Of a stretch of DNA of 64,000 bases, positions 1 through 8,405 are shown piece by piece; the stretch's first letter is position 1; each line of letters begins with the position of its first letter. Both the position numbers and the translations under genes were made by a program. The notes under the pieces were generated by a model. That model saw nothing but the letters and a program-made list of their open reading frames with translations, searched no databases and was not told the origin of the DNA. This stretch comes from Pseudonocardia kunmingensis. GTDB taxonomy: Bacteria > Actinomycetota > Actinomycetes > Mycobacteriales > Pseudonocardiaceae. The stretch is taken from assembly GCF_006716445.1 (NCBI RefSeq), contig NZ_VFPA01000005.1, forward strand, positions 434,001-498,000. Reading direction: 5' to 3'.

Positions 1-19
1 GCCGCACGCCCGCGTGGTG

Positions 20-589
20 TCACGGATCGCGCGACGGCGGCGGCAGGGCGGCGGGCGGTGCCGGCCGCCCCCGGAACGTCGGCCGCGCGCCGCCCGGCGC
101 CCGCGGCGGTGCGGGCCGGGGGTGCGGGAGCGCGGGCGGCGGTCCCGCGGGGAGGATCCACGCCCCGCCGATCGGCCGCCGGCTGGTGCTCGGCCCGGCG
201 GCGAGCGCCGCGTCGGGCACCTCCCGCAGCCGCCGCCGGGTGCGCTCGACGGCACTGCGCGGACCGTCGACGAGGACGGACAGCGCCAGCGGCCCGCCAC
301 CGGGGTCGGGCACGGCCCGCACGAGCTGGTGCCACGTGCCACCCAGGCCCACCACCAGCTCCGGCCGGGCCGAGCCGAGCAGCCCGACGGCGACCCGGAC
401 GAGCTCGGCCGCCGCGGCGGCCACGATCTCCGGGTCGCCGGAACCGCGCCCGTCCCAGCCGTCGAGCACCATCCCGCTGCCGACGTCGACGAGCGCCACG
501 GCCCGCACCCGGGAGTCGCGCAGCAGCGGGCCGAGCACGGTCACGAGCCCGTCGGCGCGGACGGTGACGGCGTGCCGGTGACGTGCCAC
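20..589 (-). CDS. Roadblock/LC7-like small protein, proline-rich tail (third gene of trio)
   Basis: A 189-residue protein read from a GTG start after a GGGGGGATCC stretch. The first ~115 residues have the alpha/beta pattern of the two upstream genes: a strand with VDVGSGMVL near residues 34-45, a helix, then a WHQLVRAV strand and a helix ending RRRLREV. The last ~60 residues are rich in Pro, Arg and Ala and look disordered. It lies 28 bp after the stop of the preceding paralogue, so co-transcription is likely. Roadblock-fold proteins usually dimerise and act on small GTPases or similar partners, but no GTPase gene is visible here. It is the most divergent of the three. The fold is an inference from pattern similarity to its neighbours. 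Confidence 0.6.
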   Translation of the reverse strand: MARHRHAVTVRADGLVTVLGPLLRDSRVRAVALVDVGSGMVLDGWDGRGSGDPEIVAAAAAELVRVAVGLLGSARPELVVGLGGTWHQLVRAVPDPGGGPLALSVLVDGPRSAVERTRRRLREVPDAALAAGPSTSRRPIGGAWILPAGPPPALPHPRPAPPRAPGGARPTFRGRPAPPAALPPPSRDP

Positions 590-617
590 GGATCCCCCCG
601 CTCCCGCGCCGCCCGGC

Positions 618-1061
618 TCAGCGGTGGCCGGTGCCGGCCGGGAAGAACGCCTGCCCGTCGGCGGGCGGGCGCGGCGCGACGACCGGGTTGCCCATGTAGA
701 ACTGCTGCTCGATCATCCGCAGGTCGCGGCGCGCCATCGCCAGGTTGGCCTGCGCCCGGTTGAGCACGAGGTAGAAGAACAGCTTCTCGTCGGGGTTGCC
801 GCGCACCGGGCGGATCAGGTGGTACTGGGTGTCGAGGGTGATCAGGATGTCCTCGATCGTCTCGCGCAGGCCCAGCTTCTCCATGAGGTCGAGCTTGGTG
901 CGCACGACGTCGCTGTTGCCGGGTGCGGCGACCTCGAGGTCGAACTCGGGGCTGCCGCCGCGCGACCCGAGCGTCATGCCGCTGTCGTAGTCGACGACCG
1001 CGACGGCGAAGGCACCCTTGATGTTTCCCGCCATGTCGAGCGCGAGTTCGATATTACTCAT
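618..1061 (-). CDS. Roadblock/LC7-like protein (second gene of trio)
   Basis: A 147-residue protein. The ATG at 1061 is chosen because GGAGG precedes it by 8 nt; the much longer open frame upstream has no such signal. It starts MSNIELALDMAGNIKGAFAV and carries VVDYDSGMTLG, then YHLIRPV, FFYLVLNR and an amphipathic helix NLAMARRDL. This is the layout of a single roadblock domain: helix, two strands, helix, three strands, helix. A short tail rich in Pro follows. It is the best-conserved and most compact member of the trio and probably soluble and dimeric. Its role is unknown; MglB-like or conservon-type signalling is only a family-level suggestion. Confidence 0.75.
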   Translation of the reverse strand: MSNIELALDMAGNIKGAFAVAVVDYDSGMTLGSRGGSPEFDLEVAAPGNSDVVRTKLDLMEKLGLRETIEDILITLDTQYHLIRPVRGNPDEKLFFYLVLNRAQANLAMARRDLRMIEQQFYMGNPVVAPRPPADGQAFFPAGTGHR

Positions 1062-1168
1062 CGTGAACGCCTCCAGTGCAGTTCTGATCGGGGAGAAAAG
1101 GAGCATATCCCGGCCTTCGACGCGCCATTCGCGAGGGCCACCGGGACCGGTATTCGGCACTTCTGGAC

Positions 1169-1945
1169 CTACGCCATCCGGCGGAGCGCGGCGAGCAGCC
1201 TGCGCAGCGTTCCGGCGTCGTTCGCCCACGTGAGGCCGCTTTCCGGGAGCTCGTCGGGTACCGCGGGTGCGGCCTCGGCCGACGCGGGCGGGGGCAGCCG
1301 TGACGGCGGTGCCTCCGCCCGCCGCGGGAGCCCCGTGGCGGAACGGCGCTGCTGGGGAACGGCGGTCCCGGGATGCGCGCCGAGCGCCCGCTCGGACACG
1401 GATCGTGACGACCCCCGCGGCCACGGCGACGGTGTCGGGCCGGTCGCGGACGCTGCGGCCCAGGGCAGAGGGGCACCCGGCAGCGCGGCGAGCGGAACGG
1501 GGCGGACGCCCGCCGGGGACGCGGTCGCCGCAGGTGAGAGGGGCTGCCCCGGCGGCAGCGCTGCGCGCGCGCCGGTCCGGCCACCGCCGGTCAGGCGCTC
1601 CCGCAGGCGCGGTGACGCGAGCTCGCGGCGCGCCGCGGCGAGGTTGCCCCGCTCGCGGTCGAGGCGGAGGTAGACCAGCAGCCGGCCGGTCCCGCCTGCG
1701 CCGACCTGCCGGACCAGGTGGTAGCTGCGGCGCGAGGAGACGACGAGGTCCTCCAGGTCGTCGCCGTCGGTCTCGGCGAGGAACCGGGCGGCCCCGCTCC
1801 CCCACGTCAGGAACCCGGCGGGAACCGGGCCGGCCACGCCACCGGATTCACCGAGCACCTCGCCGGTCGCCGGATCCGCGACGCACGAGTAGCGCGCACC
1901 AGGCAGCCCGAGCAGTTCCTGGAGCGCGTCACCGATCATCGTCAA
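1169..1945 (-). CDS. Roadblock-like protein with long disordered tail (first gene of trio)
   Basis: About 258 residues if the TTG at 1945 is used. GGAAGGA sits 7 nt before it; the ATG at 1939, two codons later, is an alternative but lies farther from that site. The N-terminal ~115 residues match the second gene: ARYSCVADPATGEVLGE, then YHLVRQV, LLVYLRLDRE and NLAAARREL. Residues ~120-230 are Pro/Ala/Arg-rich low complexity, and a final short helix (TLRRLLAALRRMA) closes the protein. The gap to the second gene is 107 bp. The shared YHLhRxV...NLAhARR signature shows the two are paralogues. No partner GTPase or kinase is adjacent. Confidence 0.6.
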   Translation of the reverse strand: MTMIGDALQELLGLPGARYSCVADPATGEVLGESGGVAGPVPAGFLTWGSGAARFLAETDGDDLEDLVVSSRRSYHLVRQVGAGGTGRLLVYLRLDRERGNLAAARRELASPRLRERLTGGGRTGARAALPPGQPLSPAATASPAGVRPVPLAALPGAPLPWAAASATGPTPSPWPRGSSRSVSERALGAHPGTAVPQQRRSATGLPRRAEAPPSRLPPPASAEAAPAVPDELPESGLTWANDAGTLRRLLAALRRMA

Positions 1946-2365
1946 GCGCCATTCCTTCCGAGGGTCGGAAATGCTCCCACGGGCTCCCGCCGCACTCTCG
2001 AGCCACCCTTTCGGCCCTGCCCTCCACCGGCGTCCGCCGCAATTTTCCACTGCGCTTTCCGGCCGAGCGGGAGAGCCGTTCGGCGCAGCCGGGCGCGCAC
2101 CGGTTGCGGCCGGGGTGCCCGCGACGGGCGACCGGCGGCGCGCCTCGCGTGGGCGCGGCGTGAGCTGCGTGCCGCCGTCCGGTGGATCCCCGACTACCCA
2201 CCGTGTCGCCGACGAGCGCGCGGGCCCGATCGAGATCACACCGGGCACAACCAACGGGTGATATCGCCTGCGCCGCCACACCGTGCGCGCCGGGGCTCCC
2301 GTTGAACCCGACGTCGTCTCCGCAGCCGTCTGCGGGGAGCGCCGCACCACGGGAGGTGGGACGCG
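1946..2365. other. Divergent intergenic region, no gene seen
   Basis: About 420 bp between the roadblock trio (leftward) and the penicillin-binding protein (rightward). It must hold both promoters, but no confident -35/-10 pair was recognised. Open frames here are GC-driven shadows. A short stem, CTCCGCAG (2318-2325) facing CTGCGGGGAG (2330-2339), lies just before the PBP ribosome-binding site. Confidence 0.5.
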
Positions 2366-4738
2366 TTGAACGGAGCCCACCCGCCGCGGCCGGAGCGGTC
2401 CAGGGGGTCCGGTGTCCGCCGCGCCGGGACGCCGGCCACGCGCTCGCGCCGGGCCGCGCGCCCGTCGGGCGTCGCGTGGTGGCAGCCGCCGCGGACGCAC
2501 CGCGGCGCCGCGCAGAAGGGCCGCGGGCCCACGGGGCGCTCCCCCCGCAGCGGCGCCGAGCAGGACTCCGCCCGGCACCGGGTTCCGGACGCCACCGACG
2601 TGCTGCCGGTCGTGCTCGCCCCCGCGGGAACCGGCCGTCGGCGGCACTCGCGCCCGCCCACCGCGGCACAGCGGCGGGCCGGGCGGCTGCGGCTGCTGCG
2701 GCGCGCGCTGCTCGGCGTGGCCGCGACCGTCGTGCTGGGGCCCCTGCTCGCGTTCGCGGTCGGCTACCTGGCCTTCTCCGTGCCGAACCCGGACGAGGCC
2801 GTGAACAACCAGGTGGCGCTGGTCTCCTACGCCGACGGCAGCCCGCTCGCCCGGCTGGTGCCCGAGGAGGGCAACCGGATCAAGGTGCCGCTCGAGCAGG
2901 TGCCGCTGCACGTGCGGCACGCGGTGCTCGCGGCCGAGGACCGCACCTTCTACTCCAACCCCGGCTTCGACCTCACCGGCATCCTGCGGGCGGCCTGGAA
3001 CCAGCTGCGCGGCGGCGAGGGCGGCGGCTCGACGGTCACCCAGCAGTTCGTCAAGAAGGCGCTGGTGGGCGACGAGCAGACGCTCTGGCGCAAGTACAAG
3101 GAGGTGATCCTCGCGGTCAAGATCTCCCAGGAGCGCTCGAAGGACGAGATCCTCGCCGACTACCTCAACACGATCTACCTGGGCCGGGGCGCCTACGGGG
3201 TCCAGGCGGCGGCGCAGGCCTACTTCCGCAAGGACGTCCAGGAGCTCACCCCCACCGAGGGCGCGCTGCTGGCCGGGTTGATCCAGTCACCGTCGCGGTG
3301 GGACCCGGCCGTGAGCCCCGAGCGCGCCGTCGAGCGGTGGACGTTCGTGCTCGACGGGATGCTCGCCCAGGGCTGGCTCACCCCCGCCGAGCGGGCCGGC
3401 GCGCAGTTCCCGCAGACCGCGGCCCGGCGTTCGCTCCCGGGCGGTGTCCCCACCGACAGCAGGGGGCACATCGTCACGGCCGTCACCGCGGAGCTGGAGG
3501 AGCTCGGGTTCACCGAGCAGAATATCGCGCAGGAGGGCCTGCGGATCACGACGACCGTCGACCCGCGCCGCCAGCAGCTGGCCGTCGACGCCGCGCACGC
3601 CGCGCTCGAGGGCCAGCCGGTGAACCTGCGAAGCGCGATGGTGGCGATCGACCCCGCGACCGGGGGCGTGCTCGCCTACTACGGCGGCGACAACGGGCTC
3701 GGCCTGGACTACGCGCAGGTGCGCAAGCTCGCCGGCTCGACGTTCAAGCCGTTCGTGGTCCTCGCGGGCCTCCTGGAGGAACCGCCGGTCGGGCTGGGCG
3801 AGGTGTTCGACGGCGAGGAGCTGCCGGGGCTGCGCAACGCCGCGGGTGCCGACTGCGACGAGTGCGACCTGAAGCAGGCAATGACGGTGTCCAACAACGT
3901 CGTATTCCACACGCTGGCCCGCCAGGTCGGTCCGGAGGCCGTGGCGGCGGCGGCCCGCGCCGCCGGCATCACCGCACCGCTCGACGACCCCACGGCGGGC
4001 ATCGCGCTGGGCAACAAGGAGGTCTCGGCGCTCGAGCTGGCCTCGGCCTACGCGACGATCGCCGCGGGCGGAGTCTGGCGCCAGCCCCACCTCGTCGCCT
4101 CGGTGGTCACCACCGACGACCGGGTGCTCTACGACGCCGCCACCGAGGGCGAGCGCCGCTTCCCCGAGCGCGTCGCGCGCAACGTCGTCGAGGCGATGGT
4201 CGACGTCGCGGAGCACGACGACCTGACGCTGCCCGGCGGACGGCCGGTCGCGGCGAAGACCGGCACCGTGCAGTCGCGGTTCGAGGGGGAGAACAACGAC
4301 GCGTGGATGTCCGGGTTCACGCCGTCGCTGGCCTCGGCCGTGTGGATGGGCACGGACATGAACTCCCCGATCCGCACCGCGCGCGGCACCCCCATCCAGG
4401 GCAGCAGCCTGCCCGGCGACGTGTGGCAGGAGTTCATGAGCGAGGCGCTGGAGGACGCGCCGCTCGAGCAGTTCCCGCCGTTCCGGCCGATCGGCGAGCC
4501 ACCGTCCCCCCTGGGGCCGAACGAGGAGCCGGAGCCGGAGCAGGTCACCACGCCCCCGGCACCCGCGCCCGGTTTCCCGCCCCCCGGCGCCCCGCCGGAG
4601 GGCCCCGAGGCGACGCCCGCCCCGGAACCCCCGTTCGACGGCGACGGCCCCGGCCTCTTCGAGGACCCGGACCCGGACCGGGACCTCGACGACGAGGACG
4701 AACCCGAGGAGGACTGCTCCATCACCCCGTGCGGCTGA
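2366..4738 (+). CDS. Bifunctional penicillin-binding protein (glycosyltransferase/transpeptidase)
   Basis: A class A PBP of 790 residues that polymerises and cross-links peptidoglycan outside the membrane. The TTG start follows GGGAGGTGGG. A basic cytoplasmic segment leads to one membrane helix at about 113-135. The GT51 domain has its catalytic Glu in EDRTFYSNPGFD (E191) and GGSTVTQQFVKKAL. The transpeptidase domain has S458-x-x-K461 (STFK), S509-N-N and K631-T-G-T, all in order. The last ~90 residues are a Pro/Glu/Asp-rich tail, as in mycobacterial PonA-type proteins. Length fits the PonA/PBP1 group. The active-site set is complete, so it should be functional. Confidence 0.93.
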   Translation: MNGAHPPRPERSRGSGVRRAGTPATRSRRAARPSGVAWWQPPRTHRGAAQKGRGPTGRSPRSGAEQDSARHRVPDATDVLPVVLAPAGTGRRRHSRPPTAAQRRAGRLRLLRRALLGVAATVVLGPLLAFAVGYLAFSVPNPDEAVNNQVALVSYADGSPLARLVPEEGNRIKVPLEQVPLHVRHAVLAAEDRTFYSNPGFDLTGILRAAWNQLRGGEGGGSTVTQQFVKKALVGDEQTLWRKYKEVILAVKISQERSKDEILADYLNTIYLGRGAYGVQAAAQAYFRKDVQELTPTEGALLAGLIQSPSRWDPAVSPERAVERWTFVLDGMLAQGWLTPAERAGAQFPQTAARRSLPGGVPTDSRGHIVTAVTAELEELGFTEQNIAQEGLRITTTVDPRRQQLAVDAAHAALEGQPVNLRSAMVAIDPATGGVLAYYGGDNGLGLDYAQVRKLAGSTFKPFVVLAGLLEEPPVGLGEVFDGEELPGLRNAAGADCDECDLKQAMTVSNNVVFHTLARQVGPEAVAAAARAAGITAPLDDPTAGIALGNKEVSALELASAYATIAAGGVWRQPHLVASVVTTDDRVLYDAATEGERRFPERVARNVVEAMVDVAEHDDLTLPGGRPVAAKTGTVQSRFEGENNDAWMSGFTPSLASAVWMGTDMNSPIRTARGTPIQGSSLPGDVWQEFMSEALEDAPLEQFPPFRPIGEPPSPLGPNEEPEPEQVTTPPAPAPGFPPPGAPPEGPEATPAPEPPFDGDGPGLFEDPDPDRDLDDEDEPEEDCSITPCG

Positions 4739-4760
4739 TCGCGGCGCTACCGTGGTCGGT

Positions 4761-5000
4761 GTGGCGCCGCACGGTGGCGAGCGGACGTTCGAGGTGGTGG
4801 CCTGGCTCTCCGAGCGCCACCTCGTGCTCTACGTGCCCGAGATCGAGGCGGCCACCACGGCCCCGGCGATGCCCGAGGCCGAGGACGCGGCCCGCTCCCT
4901 GATCGCCGACCTCACCGGGCTCGACCCGGCGGCCGTCCGGTGCGAGATCCGGATGGGCCGGGCACGCGGCTTCGGCGGCCCGCCCGCTCCGGCCGTCTGA
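4761..5000 (+). CDS. Small HicB-like/unknown protein
   Basis: A 79-residue acidic protein starting at GTG 4761. TACCGT at 4748-4753, 7 nt before the start, looks like a -10 element for a leaderless message; an upstream in-frame GTG at 4752 would overlap it. The pattern of a beta hairpin (TFEVVAWLSERHLVLYV) followed by an acidic helix (EAEDAARSLIADLTG) resembles the small HicB-like antitoxin fold common in actinobacteria. No HicA toxin gene is next to it, so a toxin-antitoxin role is not supported. Confidence 0.6.
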   Translation: MAPHGGERTFEVVAWLSERHLVLYVPEIEAATTAPAMPEAEDAARSLIADLTGLDPAAVRCEIRMGRARGFGGPPAPAV

Positions 5001-5060
5001 CGCGCGCCCACGCCTCACGAGGGGAGGCCCGTGGCGGCTCGGCCCCGATAGGGTTCCCGC

Positions 5061-6188
5061 ATGGGGCAGGTGGGGACGGAGGCGGCTCGCGAGGTCGCGG
5101 ACCGGATGGCCGAGGCGGCAGGGGCGTGGCTGGAGTCGCTGGACGCGCGGCAGCGGGCGGTGGCGCACGGCGCCCCGCCCGGCGCGGACCCCGACGCCGA
5201 GGCCGAGCGCACGCGCTGGTTCTACACGCCGACCGACCACGGCGGTCTCACGCTCCACGAGCAGCGCCCGGCGCAGCAGCAGCTGCTGATGCGCCTGGTC
5301 GCGACGGGCCTGTCCGAGGCCGCGTTCACCACGGTGGCCACCGTGCTGGGCCTCGAGAACGTGCTCGACCGGGCCGAGGGGTTCCGCGCGGGCTTCGGCC
5401 GCGAGCGGGGCCGCGACCCCGGCATGTACTACCTGCGCGTCTTCGGGGAACCCGGGGGCGGCGCGCCGTGGGGCTGGCGGTTCGGCGGCCACCACGTCTC
5501 GTTGAACAACCTGGTGGTCGACGGGCGGGTCGCCGCCACCACACCCTGCTTCCTGGGCGCCAACCCCGCGTCGTCCCCGTTGCTGGGCGGCACGGCCCTG
5601 CGCCCGCTGGGCGCGTCGGAGGACCTGGCCCGCGAGCTGGTCCGGTCCCTGGACCCGGCGCTCGCCGCGCGGGCGCTGCTGCTCCCGCGCGCTCCCGCGG
5701 ACATCGTCACGGGCAACCGCCCCCGCCTCGACCACGCGGGTGAACCCGTCCCGCGCGACGTGCTGTGGCGACCCGGCCCGCACACCCCCCGAGGAGCCGG
5801 CGACCCGGTCACCGAGCTCGGCGGCGACGACCACCACGCGGTCGCGGTCACCGCCGCACCGAAGGGCGTGGCGGGCGCCGAGCTCGACGCCGGCCGGCGC
5901 GAGCTGCTGCGCGCGCTGCTCACCACCTACCTCGACCGCGTGCCCGCGGGCGTCTCGCCGATGCCGCGCTACGACGACCCGGCGGCGCTGGATGCGGTGC
6001 ACCTCGCCTGGGCGGGCTCCACGACCCCGGGCGAACCGCACTACTACCGCCTGCAGGGGCCCCGGTTGCTCGTCGAGTGGGACAACACCCAGAACGCGGT
6101 GAACCACGCCCACGCCGTGTGGCGCGACCCGGAGGCCGACTTCGGCCACGACGTGCTCGCCGCGCACCGGGCCGCCCACCACGCCTGA
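5061..6188 (+). CDS. DUF3500 family protein
   Basis: A 375-residue protein recognised as DUF3500 by its overall pattern: WFYTPTDHGGL near the N-terminus, PWGWRFGGHHVSLN in the middle, FLGANP, and a C-terminal YRLQGPRLLVEWDNTQNA segment. Conserved His, Trp and Asn residues suggest an enzyme or metal-binding protein, but the family function is not established. There is no signal peptide. The ATG lies 6 nt after TAGGGT (5049-5054), suggesting a leaderless transcript. It ends at the edge of a palindromic repeat cluster. Confidence 0.85.
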   Translation: MGQVGTEAAREVADRMAEAAGAWLESLDARQRAVAHGAPPGADPDAEAERTRWFYTPTDHGGLTLHEQRPAQQQLLMRLVATGLSEAAFTTVATVLGLENVLDRAEGFRAGFGRERGRDPGMYYLRVFGEPGGGAPWGWRFGGHHVSLNNLVVDGRVAATTPCFLGANPASSPLLGGTALRPLGASEDLARELVRSLDPALAARALLLPRAPADIVTGNRPRLDHAGEPVPRDVLWRPGPHTPRGAGDPVTELGGDDHHAVAVTAAPKGVAGAELDAGRRELLRALLTTYLDRVPAGVSPMPRYDDPAALDAVHLAWAGSTTPGEPHYYRLQGPRLLVEWDNTQNAVNHAHAVWRDPEADFGHDVLAAHRAAHHA

Positions 6189-6190
6189 CA

Positions 6191-6401
6191 CACCGATTCC
6201 GGTGCTCGTACACCGACTGCAGTCGGTGTACGAGCGCCCGAGTCGGTGTGCGACGCCGAAGTCGGTGTGCCGCGGCCGAAGGCGGTGTGCGAGCGCAGAA
6301 GTCGGTGTGCCACGCCCCGGCACCCCGGTCGCACACCGATTCCGGTGCTCCCACACCGACTGCAGTCGGTGTGGGAACGCGCAAGTCGGTGTGCGAGTGC
6401 G
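6191..6401. repeat. Cluster of palindromic GTCGGTGTG repeats, copy A
   Basis: The gap between two convergent genes is almost wholly made of repeated GTCGGTGTG / CACACCGAC words. Two modules start with CACACCGATTCCGGTG and each then holds a perfect palindrome centred on CACCGACTGCAGTCGGTG: 6204-6235 (32 nt, no loop) and 6349-6376 (28 nt). Four further GTCGGTGTGC-type words (one as GGCGGTGTGC) lie between and after them. A related shorter copy lies at 34054-34120, also between convergent genes. A REP-like element or bidirectional terminator is the likeliest explanation. It is not a CRISPR array because spacing is irregular and repeats occur in both orientations. Confidence 0.85.
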
Positions 6402-7070
6402 TCACGCCGGGCGCAGCGACTCCAGCACCGACGGCGGCACGACGAGGTCGGCGCGCCCCCGGGTCGCCTGCACCAGCGCCGCGTTGGGCTCGTCGACTGT
6501 CGCGACCCACGCCGCGGCGGCGTCCGGCGCCTTGCCGAACTCGACGTGCCGGGCCGTGAGCCGCGCGAGCCGGACGTCCGGCTCCGGGTCGCAGAACCAC
6601 ACCTCGTCCAGCAGCGGGCGGACCTCGGCCCAGCGTCCGCGGGTGAGCAGCAGGTAGTTGCCCTCGGTCAGCACCAGGCGGGCGGTGCGCGGCACCGCGA
6701 TCGCCCCGGCGAGCGGCTGCTCCAGGTCCCGCTCGAACATCGGCGCGTAGACGACCTCCTCCGGCTCGGCCGCCCGCAGCCGGCGCAGCAGCGCGACGTA
6801 GCCGCCCGCGTCGAACGTGTCGGGCGCGCCCTTGGCCTGCCGCAGCCCGAGCCGCTCGAGCGCCACGTCGGCGAGGTGGAAGCCGTCCATCGGGACGTGC
6901 GCGACGGCGCCGTCGGGCAGCAGGGCGCGCAGCCGCTCCAGCAGCGCCGCGGCGAGCGTCGACTTGCCCGCACCGGGACCGCCGGTGATGCCCAGCACGG
7001 CCCGCTGCGGTCCGGCGGCCAGTGCGGCGGCTCGCTCCACGAGCGCCCGGATGTCCTCGGGGAGATCCAC
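6402..7070 (-). CDS. P-loop nucleoside/nucleotide kinase family protein
   Basis: A 222-residue protein with a Walker A loop GGPGAGKST at residues 30-38. It resembles the uridine kinase / phosphoribulokinase superfamily: a MDGFHLAD motif after the P-loop strand, a TFDAGGYVALL segment, VLTEGNYLLL and a lid-like region RLTARHVEFGKAP. Such proteins phosphorylate nucleosides, pantothenate or sugars; the substrate cannot be told here. The GTG start has no clear ribosome site but sits 8 nt after TAGGCT (minus strand, 7084-7079), a leaderless arrangement. It is convergent with the DUF3500 gene across the repeat cluster. Confidence 0.85.
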   Translation of the reverse strand: MDLPEDIRALVERAAALAAGPQRAVLGITGGPGAGKSTLAAALLERLRALLPDGAVAHVPMDGFHLADVALERLGLRQAKGAPDTFDAGGYVALLRRLRAAEPEEVVYAPMFERDLEQPLAGAIAVPRTARLVLTEGNYLLLTRGRWAEVRPLLDEVWFCDPEPDVRLARLTARHVEFGKAPDAAAAWVATVDEPNAALVQATRGRADLVVPPSVLESLRPA

Positions 7071-7140
7071 GACGGCACAGCCTAGAGCGGGGGCGCCTCG
7101 CGGTTCGTGGACGCCGCCCCGGGGGTGCGATCCTGGTGGG

Positions 7141-7962
7141 GTGGACGCGCCGCAGAGCGAGTACGTCCTGGGGCGACCGCATCCCGCGCTCGCCGGGCAC
7201 GTGCTGCGCTACCTGGGTTACCGCGAGCACAGCAGCACGCCGGTGCGCCGCATGCAGGCGCCCGTCGGCTCGTGCACGCTGATCCTGGGCCTCGGCCCGC
7301 CGATCCGGCTGCACGGACCGGCAGGCCCGTCGGCGCCTGCGTCGTTCCTCGCCGGGATGCACGACGGGGTGGTGCACACCGAGTACACCGGCCACCAGCA
7401 CGGGCTGCAGGTCGACCTGAGCCCGCTGGGCGTGTTCGCGCTGCTGGGCCGCCCGATGCCGGAGCTCACCAACGTCGAGCCCGCGCTCACCGAGCTCGGC
7501 GAGCCGGAGCTCGCGCGGCTCCCCGCACGCCTGGCCGAGACCCCGGACTGGCCGGGCCGCTTCGCCCTGGTGGACGCGCTGCTGCTGCGCCGTCTGGGCG
7601 GGACGGCGGTCCGCCCCGACCCGGAGGTGTCGTGGGCGTGGCGGCGGCTGGTGCGGACCGGGGGCCGGGTGACCGTGCAGGAGCTGGCCGAGGGCACCGG
7701 GTGGAGCCGCAGGCACCTGCTCACGCGGTTCCGCGGGCAGGTGGGCCTCGCGCCCAAGCCGGCCGCGCGCGTGCTGCGGTTCCAGCGCGCGTCCCGGCTG
7801 CTGGTGCCGACGGCCGTCCACGACGGCACCGCGACGCCTCCCGCCCGGTCGGTCGCCGACGTCGCCGCCGCCTGCGGCTACGCCGACCACGCCCACCTCG
7901 TGCGCGAGTTCCACGCCCTCGCCGGCTGCACTCCCAGCGAGTACCTGGCCGGGTGGAGCTGA
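7141..7962 (+). CDS. AraC-family transcriptional regulator
   Basis: A 273-residue regulator starting at GTG 7141. The N-terminal ~150 residues form a ligand or dimerisation domain (HPALAGHVLRYLGYREH..., CTLILGLG). The C-terminal ~100 residues hold two helix-turn-helix units, with VTVQELAEGTGWSRRHLLTRFRG in the first and SVADVAAACGYADHAHLVREFH in the second, typical of AraC/XylS proteins. It is divergent from the kinase gene and heads a rightward run of four enzyme genes it may control; that link is inferred from position only. Confidence 0.88.
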   Translation: MDAPQSEYVLGRPHPALAGHVLRYLGYREHSSTPVRRMQAPVGSCTLILGLGPPIRLHGPAGPSAPASFLAGMHDGVVHTEYTGHQHGLQVDLSPLGVFALLGRPMPELTNVEPALTELGEPELARLPARLAETPDWPGRFALVDALLLRRLGGTAVRPDPEVSWAWRRLVRTGGRVTVQELAEGTGWSRRHLLTRFRGQVGLAPKPAARVLRFQRASRLLVPTAVHDGTATPPARSVADVAAACGYADHAHLVREFHALAGCTPSEYLAGWS

Positions 7963-8018
7963 GCCCGCCTTCCCATTCGTCCAAGCCGGACCCGCACGAC
8001 GGTCCTACGGTCTCGGCC

Positions 8019-8405
8019 ATGAGCATCTACCCGACCCTGCGCTACGACGACGCCCACGCGGCGATCGCGTTCCTCACCGGCACACTCGGGTTCGCCGAGC
8101 AGCACCTCAGCACCGCCGACGACGGCAGCGTCGGGCACGCGGAGCTGAGCTTCGGCGACGGCGTCGTCATGATCGGCACCCGCGGCCCGACGCCGGACGC
8201 CTTCGACACCGGGCGCGCCGTCGTCTACCTGGCCCTGGACGACGCGGGCGCGGTCGACGCCCACCACGAGCGCGCCGTCGCCGCCGGCGCCGAGGTCGTG
8301 CAGGAGCTGGTGGACCAGCCCTACGGCTCGCGCGAGTACGCGGTGCGCGACCCCGAGGGCAACGTCTGGTCGATCGGCAGCTACCGGCCGAAGGTCACGC
8401 CGTGA
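8019..8405 (+). CDS. VOC/glyoxalase-fold protein
   Basis: A 128-residue VOC protein with two beta-alpha-beta-beta-beta modules, starting MSIYPTLRYDDAHAAIAFL and ending with the usual AVRDPEGNVWSIGSY strand. It is the glyoxalase/bleomycin-resistance type; substrate unknown. The ATG is 7 nt after TACGGT (8006-8011), so translation is probably leaderless. Its TGA overlaps the GTG of the next gene (GTGA at 8402-8405), so the methyltransferase is translationally coupled to it. Confidence 0.88.
   Translation: MSIYPTLRYDDAHAAIAFLTGTLGFAEQHLSTADDGSVGHAELSFGDGVVMIGTRGPTPDAFDTGRAVVYLALDDAGAVDAHHERAVAAGAEVVQELVDQPYGSREYAVRDPEGNVWSIGSYRPKVTP

Noticed and set aside
2182..4902. A 906-codon plus-strand frame over the penicillin-binding protein
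   Set aside because: It is the +1 frame of the PBP, made of Arg/Gly/Ala; all PBP motifs are in the other frame.
4761..5000. Toxin-antitoxin system with a HicB-like protein
   Set aside because: No HicA-like toxin gene is adjacent on either side.
6191..6401. The repeat cluster as a CRISPR array
   Set aside because: Repeats occur in both orientations, unequal spacing, no cas genes, and copies lie in two distant gaps.
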